Positions 52,945 to 61,176 of a stretch of 64,000 bases of DNA are shown piece by piece. Numbering within the stretch: position 1 is the stretch's first letter; each line of letters starts with the position of its first letter. Position numbers and translations under genes: made by a program. The notes under the pieces were generated by a model. That model had not been told where the DNA came from, did not search any database, and saw nothing but the letters and a program-made list of their open reading frames with translations. Source of the DNA: Cytophagales bacterium. GTDB lineage: Bacteria; Bacteroidota; Bacteroidia; Cytophagales; Cyclobacteriaceae. The stretch spans positions 32,707 to 96,706 of the forward strand of contig JAFLBR010000019.1 of NCBI GenBank assembly GCA_017303795.1, written 5' to 3'.

Positions 52945-53487
52945 ATGAAAAATCTGCATACCATCATTATCGTACTTGGTACTTTTAGTCTTGCGAACGC
53001 CCAGGTTATCGGCAAACAATTTCCTGACATGGAAGCAGAAACAGTTGAAGACATAAAAGTTAACCTGCCTACCGATACCAAAGGCAAATACACGTTGCTG
53101 GGATTAGCGTATTCCAAAAAGTCGGAAGATGAACTTAACTCGTGGTTCAGCCCCGTGTATAACAAGTTTGTAAAGAAAGCTACCGGTATGATGGCCGGTA
53201 TGGGCTATGATGTAAATGTATATTTCGTGCCGATGTTTACCGGTGTAAACGCTGCCGCTACCGGCACCGCCAAAAAGAAAGCGATTAAAAATGTAGATCC
53301 GGCTTTGTTACCCAACATCTTGTTTTACAAAGGCGAATTAAAAACGTATAAAGAAGCCCTCGACTTCGAAAAGAAAGACATTCCCTACTTTTTTGTGCTG
53401 GATGCCGAAGGTAAAATCGTGTATGCCACATCGGGGCGCTTTTCACAAGCCAAGCTGGATGAAATAGAAGAATCGATAGAAGATTAA
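52945..53487 (+). CDS. Exported thioredoxin-fold-like protein
   Basis: A 180-residue protein with a signal peptide (MKNLHTIIIVLGTFSLANAQ). The order GKQFPDMEAET, YTLLGLAYSKKSEDELNSW and IPYFFVLDAEGKIVYATSG resembles thioredoxin-like/ATP10 folds, but there is no CxxC and so no redox site is visible. It probably resides in the periplasm or outer membrane. Function unknown. The 172-base gap before it holds only a possible gene remnant on the other strand. Confidence 0.6.
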   Translation: MKNLHTIIIVLGTFSLANAQVIGKQFPDMEAETVEDIKVNLPTDTKGKYTLLGLAYSKKSEDELNSWFSPVYNKFVKKATGMMAGMGYDVNVYFVPMFTGVNAAATGTAKKKAIKNVDPALLPNILFYKGELKTYKEALDFEKKDIPYFFVLDAEGKIVYATSGRFSQAKLDEIEESIED

Positions 53488-53514
53488 ATGGTCAAAAAGA
53501 AAATAGACCTCATT

Positions 53515-54738
53515 CTACTCCATCCCAGTACTTACTTTCTCAACAATAACTTGTCCTATTGTATGGTATGGTGTGAAAGAAATGGGTGATGATAAAATTA
53601 TTAGTTCGTTATTATCTCTAGCCAAAATCCACGGATATCCTTTCGTGCGAATTAGAGACCAAGTTACTTGAGTTCCGGAAATGGTTGATTTTTTAACACT
53701 CGGCACATTGGTGATCGCAGAGAATATTGTTTTCCCATCTTCAGAGAATTCAAAATCAGATAGGTAAGACTCTGAATTCAACATTGTTATTTGGTTCATG
53801 TTATCATCAGCAGTATACACTCTTCCTAGGCTCGATGATACAACAAAGTGGGATGAAAGCCTTGTGCGATCACTTTCTAAGTCGTGGCTATATGGATAAT
53901 TCACTTTAGATATTAAAAGACCATTGTCTGAGAAATTGTAAAAACTCATAAGATGCGAACTTACAGCTAACAACCGATTGTCAGATTGAAGGTAAATTCC
54001 ACTAACGGTACCATCATACTCATTTACTAAACTAAGAGAGTTCCTTTTAAAGCGTTTTAGCGTGCTTGAGGAAGATCCCACAGAAACAAAAATATCCCCA
54101 AAAGAATTTATTGCCACAGCGTACGCTGGATAATTAACATTTATAACTTCCTTAACTGTTAAATCTAAAGGATTACATATGTAAACTTTATTGTCTGAGC
54201 ATGGCACGTATAACTCGTCTGAACTATTAAATTTACCAAAATCTATAACACCAATTTTGCTAGGAAATTCCTTTCTCATAAGAATTGCTTTTTGGGAATA
54301 GTCTAGCAAAATAATTTCATTGTAGCCTCTTATAACTGCTAAGTCCTTTTCTGGAATCAACTTCATTTGATAAGGAGTAAAATACAAAGCTGAGGCCCCT
54401 TCAACAGTAACCTCATTGCTTTTTTTCTCCTCATTGCCTACTGAGCTTGTAACAAAATATATCAACATATTTGTTTGAGGAAAACTTTCATCAACATACC
54501 TTGTCGTTAAAGAATCAACTGAAGCTATTAATTTTAAACCTGAGGTTTGTTCATTATCACGCATCATTCTCCATATATTAAATGATCCGCTTCCTTTAAT
54601 CGTATTCCAATTCAAAAGCATTTGTGTGTCCGAAAGTTTTTCAGCCTCTAATTTTATTGAGGATGATTCGTCTTCTTCACAACCTTGAATCGTGATTAGA
54701 ATTAAGCAAAAAACAAAAGTTTTCAACTCTAGCTTCAT
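53515..54738 (-). CDS. Hypothetical lipoprotein with Fn3-like and beta-propeller regions
   Basis: A 407-residue lipoprotein; start at MKLELKTFVFCLILITIQGC with lipobox Cys 20. Residues about 28-110 look like an Fn3-type domain (LEAEKLSDTQMLLNWNTIKG), and the remainder is a propeller with repeated LD..KA/YICNPLDL-type blades. No function recognised. The gene is AT-rich compared with the neighbours and its codon choices differ, which suggests a different history. It is isolated between genes on the other strand. Confidence 0.6.
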   Translation of the reverse strand: MKLELKTFVFCLILITIQGCEEDESSSIKLEAEKLSDTQMLLNWNTIKGSGSFNIWRMMRDNEQTSGLKLIASVDSLTTRYVDESFPQTNMLIYFVTSSVGNEEKKSNEVTVEGASALYFTPYQMKLIPEKDLAVIRGYNEIILLDYSQKAILMRKEFPSKIGVIDFGKFNSSDELYVPCSDNKVYICNPLDLTVKEVINVNYPAYAVAINSFGDIFVSVGSSSSTLKRFKRNSLSLVNEYDGTVSGIYLQSDNRLLAVSSHLMSFYNFSDNGLLISKVNYPYSHDLESDRTRLSSHFVVSSSLGRVYTADDNMNQITMLNSESYLSDFEFSEDGKTIFSAITNVPSVKKSTISGTQVTWSLIRTKGYPWILARDNNELIILSSPISFTPYHTIGQVIVEKVSTGME

Positions 54739-54836
54739 GTTTAAAATTACCATAAAATTATGATTTAATCTATTTATTATAAATACAGATTGCAGGATAC
54801 AAATGCAAGCACTAATTTCCGTAAAAAGAAACCCCT

Positions 54837-55325
54837 ATGAGCACCCCACAAAAAGCCAATTTTGGAGAGCTACTCTCTAAAACAATTCTACCCAAAGTAC
54901 ACCTAATTGCACTGCTAGTATCGGCCATTGGCCTCGTATTTAAATACATGAACCTCAGCGGCAGTGCCGATATATTAATGATCGGTTTTTCTGCATTGGC
55001 AGCGGTGTATTTTCTTTCTGCCTTTACAATGGTAACTGTTGCACAAGGCAGTAAGCATAGTCCTTACGCACTTATCCTTTTCAAACTGCTTTACATTGCT
55101 GCGGCTGTAAGCGTAATTGGACTTCTGTTCTTTGTACTTAAATTAGAAGGTTATAAAGAAATGTTGCTGATGGGCAGCGGAGCGCTTGGTGTTGCAATTC
55201 TTTTTTCCGCGGCATTTGTGGGAGCCAACAGCGATAATATGCCAATTCTGAAACGTCCATTAACGTTTGGTATTCCGATACTCCTGATTGCAGTCTATTT
55301 TCTTTATCAACTTTCAATCGCCTGA
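54837..55325 (+). CDS. Membrane protein, 5 spans, unknown function
   Basis: A 162-residue protein with about five membrane spans (LIALLVSAIGLVFKYM, ILMIGFSALAAVYFLSAF, LILFKLLYIAAAVSVIGLLF, LLMGSGALGVAILFSAAF, FGIPILLIAVYFLYQL). No known domain recognised; the first span loosely resembles the start of GldL-type proteins. The gene ends 2 bases before the PrsW start, which in turn overlaps TMEM175, giving a three-gene membrane operon. Confidence 0.6.
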   Translation: MSTPQKANFGELLSKTILPKVHLIALLVSAIGLVFKYMNLSGSADILMIGFSALAAVYFLSAFTMVTVAQGSKHSPYALILFKLLYIAAAVSVIGLLFFVLKLEGYKEMLLMGSGALGVAILFSAAFVGANSDNMPILKRPLTFGIPILLIAVYFLYQLSIA

Positions 55326-55327
55326 CC

Positions 55328-56047
55328 TTGTACGCCCTCATTCTTCTTGCCATTGCGCTTGCACCCGGTGTAGCCATTGGTGTTTACATTTATCTGAAAG
55401 ATCATCACGAACGCGAGCCCATCGGGCTTTTACTGCGAGCCTTTTTGTTTGGAGTACTTAGCGTCATCGTAACTCTAATCATCAGCGGCATCATTAGCCA
55501 GTTTGTTACTATTGATGAAAGTAGCTTAAGCGAACAAGCCGTACACGCCTTTATTATTGTGGCCCTGGTAGAAGAGTTCAGTAAATTCATTTTCGTGCGT
55601 GGCATCTTGTACCGAAGCAATCATTTCAATGAACCATTCGATGGTATTGTTTATTCGGTAATGGTAAGCATGGGCTTTGCCACGTTAGAGAATGTGTTAT
55701 ACGCGTTTGAGGGAGGCATGGGCACTGCCCTTATGCGCATGTTTACAGCCGTTCCGGCACATGCTACGTTTGCTGTACTCATGGGCTTTTATCTAGGCAA
55801 AGCCAAGTTCGAACACAAGAAAGGGTATTATGCGTTGCATGCATTAGGTGTAGCTACCTTGTTTCATGGGGCGTACGATTATTGCCTTTTTGTTTCGTGG
55901 GTGCCGGGCATTGTATTTGGCGCATTGCTTTCGTTAGTAATTGGCATCTGGTTATCTAAAAAAGCAATTCGCATTCATCAATTAGCTTCGCCCTTTAAAA
56001 ATCAAACTCCCGATTCACCACAGACTATCCCTACCGAAAACACATGA
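55328..56047 (+). CDS. PrsW-family intramembrane metalloprotease
   Basis: A 239-residue protein with about eight spans. The catalytic motifs of PrsW are visible: EE in IIVALVEEFSKFIFV, the E in GFATLENVLYAF, the H in AVPAHATFAVLMGFYLG and H in FHGAYDY. PrsW in Bacillus cuts the anti-sigma factor RsiW; here the substrate is unknown. The start is TTG at 55328, directly behind the previous gene; 4-base overlap with the TMEM175 gene. Confidence 0.8.
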   Translation: MYALILLAIALAPGVAIGVYIYLKDHHEREPIGLLLRAFLFGVLSVIVTLIISGIISQFVTIDESSLSEQAVHAFIIVALVEEFSKFIFVRGILYRSNHFNEPFDGIVYSVMVSMGFATLENVLYAFEGGMGTALMRMFTAVPAHATFAVLMGFYLGKAKFEHKKGYYALHALGVATLFHGAYDYCLFVSWVPGIVFGALLSLVIGIWLSKKAIRIHQLASPFKNQTPDSPQTIPTENT

Positions 56048-56814
56048 TTCGCCAGGCGCTAACCGAAAACATAGCCGAAACCAATTTTCGCTTACGCGGA
56101 AAAGAACCCGGAAGATTAGAAAACTTCAGTGATGCCATTTTTGCATTGGCCATTACGCTACTGCTCATTTCTACTTCGCCACCTACCAACTTTGAGCAGG
56201 TAAAACGATTTGCTTACGAGTTGATTCCGTTTCTGGCGTGTATTACACTCATTATGCTGATCTGGTACGAACACTTTCAGTTTTACCTGCGCTACGGCTT
56301 ACGCAACAGTCGCATGTTGGTGTTAAACACATTATTTCTGGCGATTGTATTGTTCTATGTTTATCCGTTAAAATTCCTCACTAAAATCATCATCCTGTTT
56401 CCAATCGGTTATTTGCTGGGCGATCAAATACTGTTAAATGATTTGAAAAACATGATCCGCGCGCAGGACATGAGCCAGCTCATGATTATTTATGGATTTG
56501 GCGCTACGTGTGTGTTTCTGGTGCTGCGCCAGATGTATAGTTATGCGTTGAGTAAGGCTGACGAACTCGGCTTAAGCGAATTAGAAAAATTTGATACCCG
56601 CATTAGTATGCGCACAAATTTTTTGATGGCGCTGGTGCCGATGGTTTCTGTTGTTCTCTCCATTATTTTTGTTAACAGTTGGCTTGCCGGGCCGTTAGCC
56701 GGATTTGTTTATTTTCTCTACACACCCATTATGTTTGCGCATGGAAGAAAGGCCGATAAAAAACGAAAGGCGTTGATTGAAGAGTTGAAGAATAAAGAAG
56801 AAGTTAGTTCCTGA
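56044..56814 (+). CDS. TMEM175-family (DUF1211) potassium-channel-like protein
   Basis: A 256-residue protein. The channel signature RxxxFSDAIFA is present as RLENFSDAIFALAITLLLIS, the pore-forming helix of TMEM175. About six membrane spans follow, including FLACITLIMLIWYEHFQFYLR. Bacterial TMEM175 proteins are tetrameric K+ or cation channels. ATG within the PrsW stop (ATGA), so translation is coupled. The basic C-terminus (ADKKRKALIEELKNKEE) is cytosolic. Confidence 0.85.
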   Translation: MIRQALTENIAETNFRLRGKEPGRLENFSDAIFALAITLLLISTSPPTNFEQVKRFAYELIPFLACITLIMLIWYEHFQFYLRYGLRNSRMLVLNTLFLAIVLFYVYPLKFLTKIIILFPIGYLLGDQILLNDLKNMIRAQDMSQLMIIYGFGATCVFLVLRQMYSYALSKADELGLSELEKFDTRISMRTNFLMALVPMVSVVLSIIFVNSWLAGPLAGFVYFLYTPIMFAHGRKADKKRKALIEELKNKEEVSS

Positions 56815-56967
56815 AATATTAATACTCATTGATAAAATTTGTTCCATGACAATCGACCCAAAATACAAAGACATTCTTTCGAGAGATTAAATGTTTAGGA
56901 TTGAATCACGCGACACAATAGTTTTTCTATGGTATCTGCCAAGAAGTACCAGCAAGAAATTAATTTA

Positions 56968-56975
56968 TAACTTTG
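56968..56975 (+). promoter_or_regulatory. -7 box TAACTTTG for the zeta-toxin gene
   Basis: Perfect TAnnTTTG only six bases before the ATG at 56982, so the mRNA would be leaderless or nearly so. Confidence 0.45.
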
Positions 56976-56981
56976 CAATTA

Positions 56982-57566
56982 ATGGATGTCAAGAAGCTTT
57001 ACATAATTGCAGGGTGTAATGGAGCAGGAAAGACCACCGCATCGTTTACAATTTTACCAGAAATTTTGGATTGTAAAGAGTTTGTGAATGCTGACGAAAT
57101 TGCAAAAGGGTTATCTCCTTTTCAACCCGAGAAAGTTTCTTTTGAAGCTGGCCGGATAATGTTGAATAGAATCAACGAATTACTTTTTTTAAATGAGAAT
57201 TTTGCTTTTGAAACAACTTTATCGACAAGAAGTTACAAAATTAAGATTGAGGAAGCTAAAGCTAAAGGATATAGAGTAACATTGCTATTTTTTTGGCTTC
57301 AAAGCATTGACTTAGCAAAAGAGCGCGTGCAAATAAGAGTTTTAGAAGGTGGGCACAATATCGATTCTGAAGTGATTGAAAGGAGATATGTAAGAGGAAT
57401 TAAAAATCTATTTGATATATATTTGCCAATAGTAGATGGAGCCTTGATTTTTGATAATTCCGAAGGGCAACATGAGCTTTTAGCTGACAAAAAAGTTGAT
57501 GATGTGTTTAATGTTATAAACCATAAAAAATTTACTCTTTTAAAAACCTATTATGACAACCATTGA
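56982..57566 (+). CDS. Zeta-toxin-family ATPase/kinase
   Basis: A 194-residue P-loop protein: Walker A GCNGAGKTT at residues 11-19, then DEIAKGLSPFQ and the substrate-side block FAFETTLSTRSY, as in zeta toxins that phosphorylate UDP-N-acetylglucosamine. The conserved Arg-rich part RVQIRVLEGGHNI and ERRYVRGIKNL resembles the lid. It overlaps a 49-codon ORF by 14 bases, which is probably the antitoxin. The start is ATG 56982; TTG 56973 lies in the promoter box. Confidence 0.8.
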   Translation: MDVKKLYIIAGCNGAGKTTASFTILPEILDCKEFVNADEIAKGLSPFQPEKVSFEAGRIMLNRINELLFLNENFAFETTLSTRSYKIKIEEAKAKGYRVTLLFFWLQSIDLAKERVQIRVLEGGHNIDSEVIERRYVRGIKNLFDIYLPIVDGALIFDNSEGQHELLADKKVDDVFNVINHKKFTLLKTYYDNH

Positions 57567-57702
57567 AATTCAGATTGAGGAGAAAGAAAAAATACTAAAA
57601 GGACTTGAAAAAGTTTATGAAAAACTACTTGAGTTTAAAAAGGCTAAGAATAGTGAGCTGGTTGTCTTGCGCGATAATAAAATTGTTAGACTCAAACCTT
57701 AA
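57553..57702 (+). CDS. Small protein, probable antitoxin to the zeta-type gene
   Basis: 49 codons: MTTIEIQIEEKEKIL, then GLEKVYEKLLEFKKAKNSE and a basic end RDNKIVRLKP. Charged, predicted to be one long helix plus a strand. It begins inside the end of the toxin gene in another frame, the common toxin-antitoxin layout. No database match known to me; too short for standard gene calls. Confidence 0.55.
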   Translation: MTTIEIQIEEKEKILKGLEKVYEKLLEFKKAKNSELVVLRDNKIVRLKP

Positions 57703-57749
57703 TAAACCTTCGCTTTAAAATGAATCTTTGACTTAAATAAAGATAGACC

Positions 57750-58163
57750 TTATCTCTTATCGATTAGTATCCAATCATTGCTCTTAATAATAAACGCATA
57801 GATCGTCCAAAGCAGCAGTGTTGACAATCCGATAATACTGAGTGGCTTCACAAAAGGTGCTTCGTCCCAGATTAATCTGGGCAACAAAGTAATCAAGATT
57901 ACAAAACCGAAGACTCTCGGAGCAAACCAGTTTTTGATTTTATCAGCTTTAAGAATTAACTCCGTAGTTGTTTCATCAATCACTATAGTTTTTGACCGGT
58001 GCCAATTCAGTTGAGCATAAACGGTGTCTGGTACCTTGTGGATAATTACTTTTTTGGTCTCGCCATTTTCAAGTGAAACTATCTGCCCATCCTCAAAAAC
58101 TACCTTGTAAGAAACAGCCTTGTTAAAAGTCTCTTGATCTCGTCTGATTAGAATTTCTTTCAT
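57750..58163 (-). CDS. Duplicated small membrane protein, copy 1
   Basis: A 137-residue protein starting MKEILIRRDQETFNK with a basic first half (YKVVFEDGQIVSLENGETKK, NWHRSKTIVIDETT) and two membrane spans (VFGFVILITLLPRLIW, LSIIGLSTLLLWTIYAFII). Unknown function. A second copy lies at 63310-63723 with six differences by direct comparison (A16S, D46G, A82G, T115I, W119C, D135E). DNA homology reaches about 50 bases beyond both ends. Start at the ATG shared by both copies. Confidence 0.7.
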   Translation of the reverse strand: MKEILIRRDQETFNKAVSYKVVFEDGQIVSLENGETKKVIIHKVPDTVYAQLNWHRSKTIVIDETTTELILKADKIKNWFAPRVFGFVILITLLPRLIWDEAPFVKPLSIIGLSTLLLWTIYAFIIKSNDWILIDKR

Positions 58164-58179
58164 GAGTATGAGTTTTATT

Positions 58180-58273
58180 CTCACCGGAGGCTTCGCAATC
58201 AATTTACGAATAGAAACAGATTAAGAATCTTTTTAGCAACATCTAGTCGCGGAGGGCGAAGCGAGACTCCGCG
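58180..58273. repeat. Hairpin-ended repeat, copy A
   Basis: Starts CTCACCGGAGGCTTCGC, then TTACGAATAGAAACAGATTAA, AGCAACATCTAGTCG and a terminal hairpin CGCGGAG...CTCCGCG with loop GAAGCGA. Directly upstream of duplicated gene copy 1. Confidence 0.6.
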
Positions 58274-58344
58274 TGAAAGATGAACATTTTTGTTAGCGGG
58301 CGTTTTTTACGAGATGCTTCAATTCTGCCGTTCCATACCCTATT

Positions 58345-58442
58345 CTCAGCGGAGGCTTCGCACTTCAATTTACAAATAGAAACAAATCAATAATCCTTTT
58401 AGCAGCATCTAATCGTGGAGTCAGAAGCGAGACTCCTTCGCA
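58345..58442. repeat. Hairpin-ended repeat, copy B
   Basis: CTCAGCGGAGGCTTCGC, TACAAATAGAAACAAATCAA, AGCAGCATCTAATCG and hairpin GGAGTC, loop AGAAGCGA, GACTCC. About 70 bases after copy A. Confidence 0.6.
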
Positions 58443-58564
58443 GAAATGAATTCTTATCTAATTGTTTCTTCATCGATGCAGGATTCTGAAAGAGCCCCCA
58501 ATACAAGTAAGAGAGAGTCTTTTGAGGGTCGTCATTACAACAGAATTTATTTAGTGAAGTGAAT

Positions 58565-59389
58565 TTATTTCCCAACTTGATAAATGCTCATCAAAAAAGC
58601 TTTGCTGATTTTGGTGGCAGCGCTTTCGCAGAGGTGGCCTTGTCCCTCGGAGGCATCTACACCCTGGCCTTTGCTGGGGCATGATGCCGTAGAGCGATAC
58701 TTATTACATATACTCCAGATGCCATCCCAGTTACACGCTCCGTTGTCGGACTCAGCTTCTTGGAAATCAAACACCACATCCTTGTCTTTGAAGGTATTCT
58801 TCATCCAGGTACCTACTTCGTGGCGTGCGCCATTGCTATCACCTGTGGTGGCGAGATAAACAAGCGGTGGGGTAATGTGAACAAAGCGCAGCCCGGTGAT
58901 TTCCGCGCGTAGATCGTCAATCATCTTTTTGTACGCTGTCTTTACGTCTTCCATGTTCTCGCCACTGATGTCGGCATAACCGAACTTGAAAATGGCAATC
59001 TTGATGATGGCCTTATGTTTTAAGGCATTTGTTTTGAACTCCCTTATTTTATCGAACGGATTTCCATTGGAGGCGCTGAATACATTTCCGCTCAAACCTT
59101 TGTTTGGTTTTTCATCGAGATCAAAGTATTCGAATTTGAATCCGTTGTTCTCTGCACCGTCTTCCAGATCGGCACCCACCGATTGATGCATGAAGATGGT
59201 GTTCCATCCTTTGATTCGGTTTTTCTCTGCATCGCTTAACGCATCCCATGCAGCAATGCCCATTGAGTTTACCACACCTGGCTGGCCTTCACCTAATTCC
59301 GTTTCTCCGGGATTTTGGTTGTCGGGTTTTGGTTCGTCTGAAGAAGAGCAACTCACTACCATCAACGCCAATACAATGAACTTCTTCAT
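58565..59389 (-). CDS. Hypothetical lipoprotein, SGNH-hydrolase-like
   Basis: A 274-residue lipoprotein (MKKFIVLALMVVSC, lipobox Cys 14). After a low-complexity Pro/Glu linker it has WNTIFMHQSVGADLEDG, IAIFKFGYADISGEN and a late GQGHLCESAATKISKAFL. These sit where the SGNH/GDSL fold has its serine, glycine/asparagine and histidine blocks, so an esterase-like fold is possible, but the usual Ser-Gly-Asn-His set is not clearly intact. Four cysteines in the last third may form disulfides. Function not known. Confidence 0.55.
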   Translation of the reverse strand: MKKFIVLALMVVSCSSSDEPKPDNQNPGETELGEGQPGVVNSMGIAAWDALSDAEKNRIKGWNTIFMHQSVGADLEDGAENNGFKFEYFDLDEKPNKGLSGNVFSASNGNPFDKIREFKTNALKHKAIIKIAIFKFGYADISGENMEDVKTAYKKMIDDLRAEITGLRFVHITPPLVYLATTGDSNGARHEVGTWMKNTFKDKDVVFDFQEAESDNGACNWDGIWSICNKYRSTASCPSKGQGVDASEGQGHLCESAATKISKAFLMSIYQVGK

Positions 59390-59433
59390 GCCTTTTACTT
59401 TTAAAATTTTAAAATTGATTTAGTGAATGATGC

Positions 59434-60312
59434 CTATAGCTTGCCCCAGCCTTCAGGCCACTTTAACATTTTATCCAGGTCTTTGTAGTCGCCAAATTCG
59501 ATGGTTCGATTAAAACATGAGCCGGTATCATTATCGCAGTATTCGGTCCATACAAAGTATCGCCACTTTTTAAAATCAAGAAAATAGTGCTGGGGAAATG
59601 AATTGCCAGAACTATGCGTTGATGAAAATCCAGTTGCTACCGTTTCCCATTCATAAGGCACTCCATGGATAATTTCGTCTATTGATTTTAAAGACGCTTG
59701 GTCGGCAACAGGATTACTTTCATCACCCGCAGGACAAAACAGCCGATTGTTATAACAGAGATTATGTTTGAAGTAGAAAAAAGTGTTATTGTATTTAAAG
59801 TGACTGCCGGTGCCATCTGGAATTCGGATAGGGCCCATGAATGCATTCGGCCACTTGCCCGCCATAGAACCAACATATTGCGTTTGGTTTAAGAAGTAAA
59901 GATTACTGGCAGGGTTGGTAGGTATTGGGTTCTTGTAAAAAGATCCGGAGCCGTCAACATTTAAAACGTATGAAGCATTTGTCCATTGATTAACCAAACC
60001 ATATCCTGGGTAGTCCATTATTTCGGAAGGGAAATTCGAACCAAGAATATCAATGGATTGTGGAGGTGATACTATCCTCATGGTGTCGTAATTTTTGTAC
60101 ATGAACTCCGCTACAAAAAATTTCTTGTCCTTTGTGTCCTTATGGTTGAGATCAAAGAAATAATAGCGGGTAAGCCATTTACCATCAACAAAGTCCACTT
60201 TTGGATACGCGCATGTTGGGGAGTTTGCAAATACTACCGGGGTGGGTTCATCGGATGGTGAACAAGCAAAAGCAAAACATACAATGGCGAGTAAATGGAA
60301 TAATCTTTTCAT
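59434..60312 (-). CDS. Hypothetical lipoprotein
   Basis: A 292-residue lipoprotein (MKRLFHLLAIVCFAFAC, lipobox Cys 17). The mature part is aromatic-rich (YYFFDLNHKDTKDKKFF, YKNYDTMRIVSPP, FFYFKHNLCYNNRLF, WRYFVWTEYCDND), with several Cys likely in disulfides. I recognise no family. It lies 44 bases upstream of the SGNH-like lipoprotein gene on the same strand, so the two are probably one operon, divergent from the LytTR/kinase pair that may regulate them (inference). Confidence 0.6.
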   Translation of the reverse strand: MKRLFHLLAIVCFAFACSPSDEPTPVVFANSPTCAYPKVDFVDGKWLTRYYFFDLNHKDTKDKKFFVAEFMYKNYDTMRIVSPPQSIDILGSNFPSEIMDYPGYGLVNQWTNASYVLNVDGSGSFYKNPIPTNPASNLYFLNQTQYVGSMAGKWPNAFMGPIRIPDGTGSHFKYNNTFFYFKHNLCYNNRLFCPAGDESNPVADQASLKSIDEIIHGVPYEWETVATGFSSTHSSGNSFPQHYFLDFKKWRYFVWTEYCDNDTGSCFNRTIEFGDYKDLDKMLKWPEGWGKL

Positions 60313-60417
60313 ATCCTCTTGTGTTTAGCCAAAACTATCACCGCGCTTCATCTCGATCTGTTCAACTCGATCAACAACACTTTAAATAGACCAACAACAA
60401 GAATCATCCGGACTTCC

Positions 60418-60425
60418 TATCTTTG
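60418..60425 (+). promoter_or_regulatory. -7 box TATCTTTG touching the LytTR gene's first ATG
   Basis: Perfect TAnnTTTG ending one base before the ATG at 60426. If used, that ATG would lie upstream of the transcript start and translation would begin at a later codon such as GTG 60450. Confidence 0.35.
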
Positions 60426-61160
60426 ATGGAAAGACCCATTTACAAAACTGTGCAATCACCCGTTTCCTGTATCATCGTTGATGATGATGAAGTAGATCGC
60501 CTCACCACCATTTCGTTTGTGAGGAAGTATCCCTTTCTGAAGATCGATGGCGTTTACGCTTCCGCGGAAGCCGCAATCGAAGGTTTGAAGTTGCTGCAAC
60601 CGGAAGTTTTGTTTCTGGATATTGACATGCCCGGCATTTCCGGATTGGCACTTCGTGAAAAGCTGATGCACATTCCCGGCTGTATTTTCATTACTGCCTA
60701 CCCGGACTATGCCGTAGAAAGTTTTGAAAAAGATGCGCTTGATTTTTTGGTGAAGCCTATAAAAATTAACCGCTTCGAAAAAGCCATGAAACGCCTCGAA
60801 GACTTTTTAGTGCTGCGAAACAAAGCAGCCCTGTTGGAAGATGCACTCGGTGGCGACACCATTTTTATTAAAGAAGGGCACGAGAAAATAAAAATTTACC
60901 TGCACGATGTTCTTTACCTGGAAGCACTGAAAGATTACACCCGCATTGTTACCGAAGCCAAAAAGTATTGTGTGCTTTCTTCTCTTGGAAATTTATTGAA
61001 GGAGAAAGCGTTTCAATCTTTTGTGAGGATCCACAGGAGTTATGCGGTGCAACTAAAATATGTTAGCAGAATTTCATCTGCGTTGGTGATGGTGAAAGAG
61101 TATGAAATACCGGTAGGCAGAAACTATAAGGATGTTTTAACACAACTGCCAAATCATTAA
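60426..61160 (+). CDS. LytTR-family response regulator
   Basis: A 244-residue two-component regulator: receiver domain CIIVDDDEVDRLTTISFV with phospho-acceptor Asp65 in LFLDIDMPG, the Thr/Ser and Lys sites in FITAYPDYAVESF and DFLVKPIK, then a LytTR DNA-binding domain (IFIKEGHEKIKIYLHDVLYL, SFVRIHRSYAVQLKYV). LytTR regulators bind direct repeats in promoters. The next gene (16-base gap) is its sensor kinase. The true start may be GTG 60450, because a promoter box touches the first ATG. Confidence 0.85.
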   Translation: MERPIYKTVQSPVSCIIVDDDEVDRLTTISFVRKYPFLKIDGVYASAEAAIEGLKLLQPEVLFLDIDMPGISGLALREKLMHIPGCIFITAYPDYAVESFEKDALDFLVKPIKINRFEKAMKRLEDFLVLRNKAALLEDALGGDTIFIKEGHEKIKIYLHDVLYLEALKDYTRIVTEAKKYCVLSSLGNLLKEKAFQSFVRIHRSYAVQLKYVSRISSALVMVKEYEIPVGRNYKDVLTQLPNH

Positions 61161-61176
61161 AGCGAAAATATTGATC

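Larger units (their letters stand above)
58164..58564. other. Gene-free stretch holding two hairpin repeats
   Basis: About 400 bases without a credible gene. It holds hairpin repeats at 58180-58273 and 58345-58442. The stretches 58274-58344 and 58443-58564 show nothing I can name. Confidence 0.5.

Noticed and set aside
56846-56890. 14-codon frame MTIDPKYKDILSRD and the following open stretch before the zeta gene
   Set aside because: Too short to support a gene; could be the start of a lost gene but nothing confirms it.
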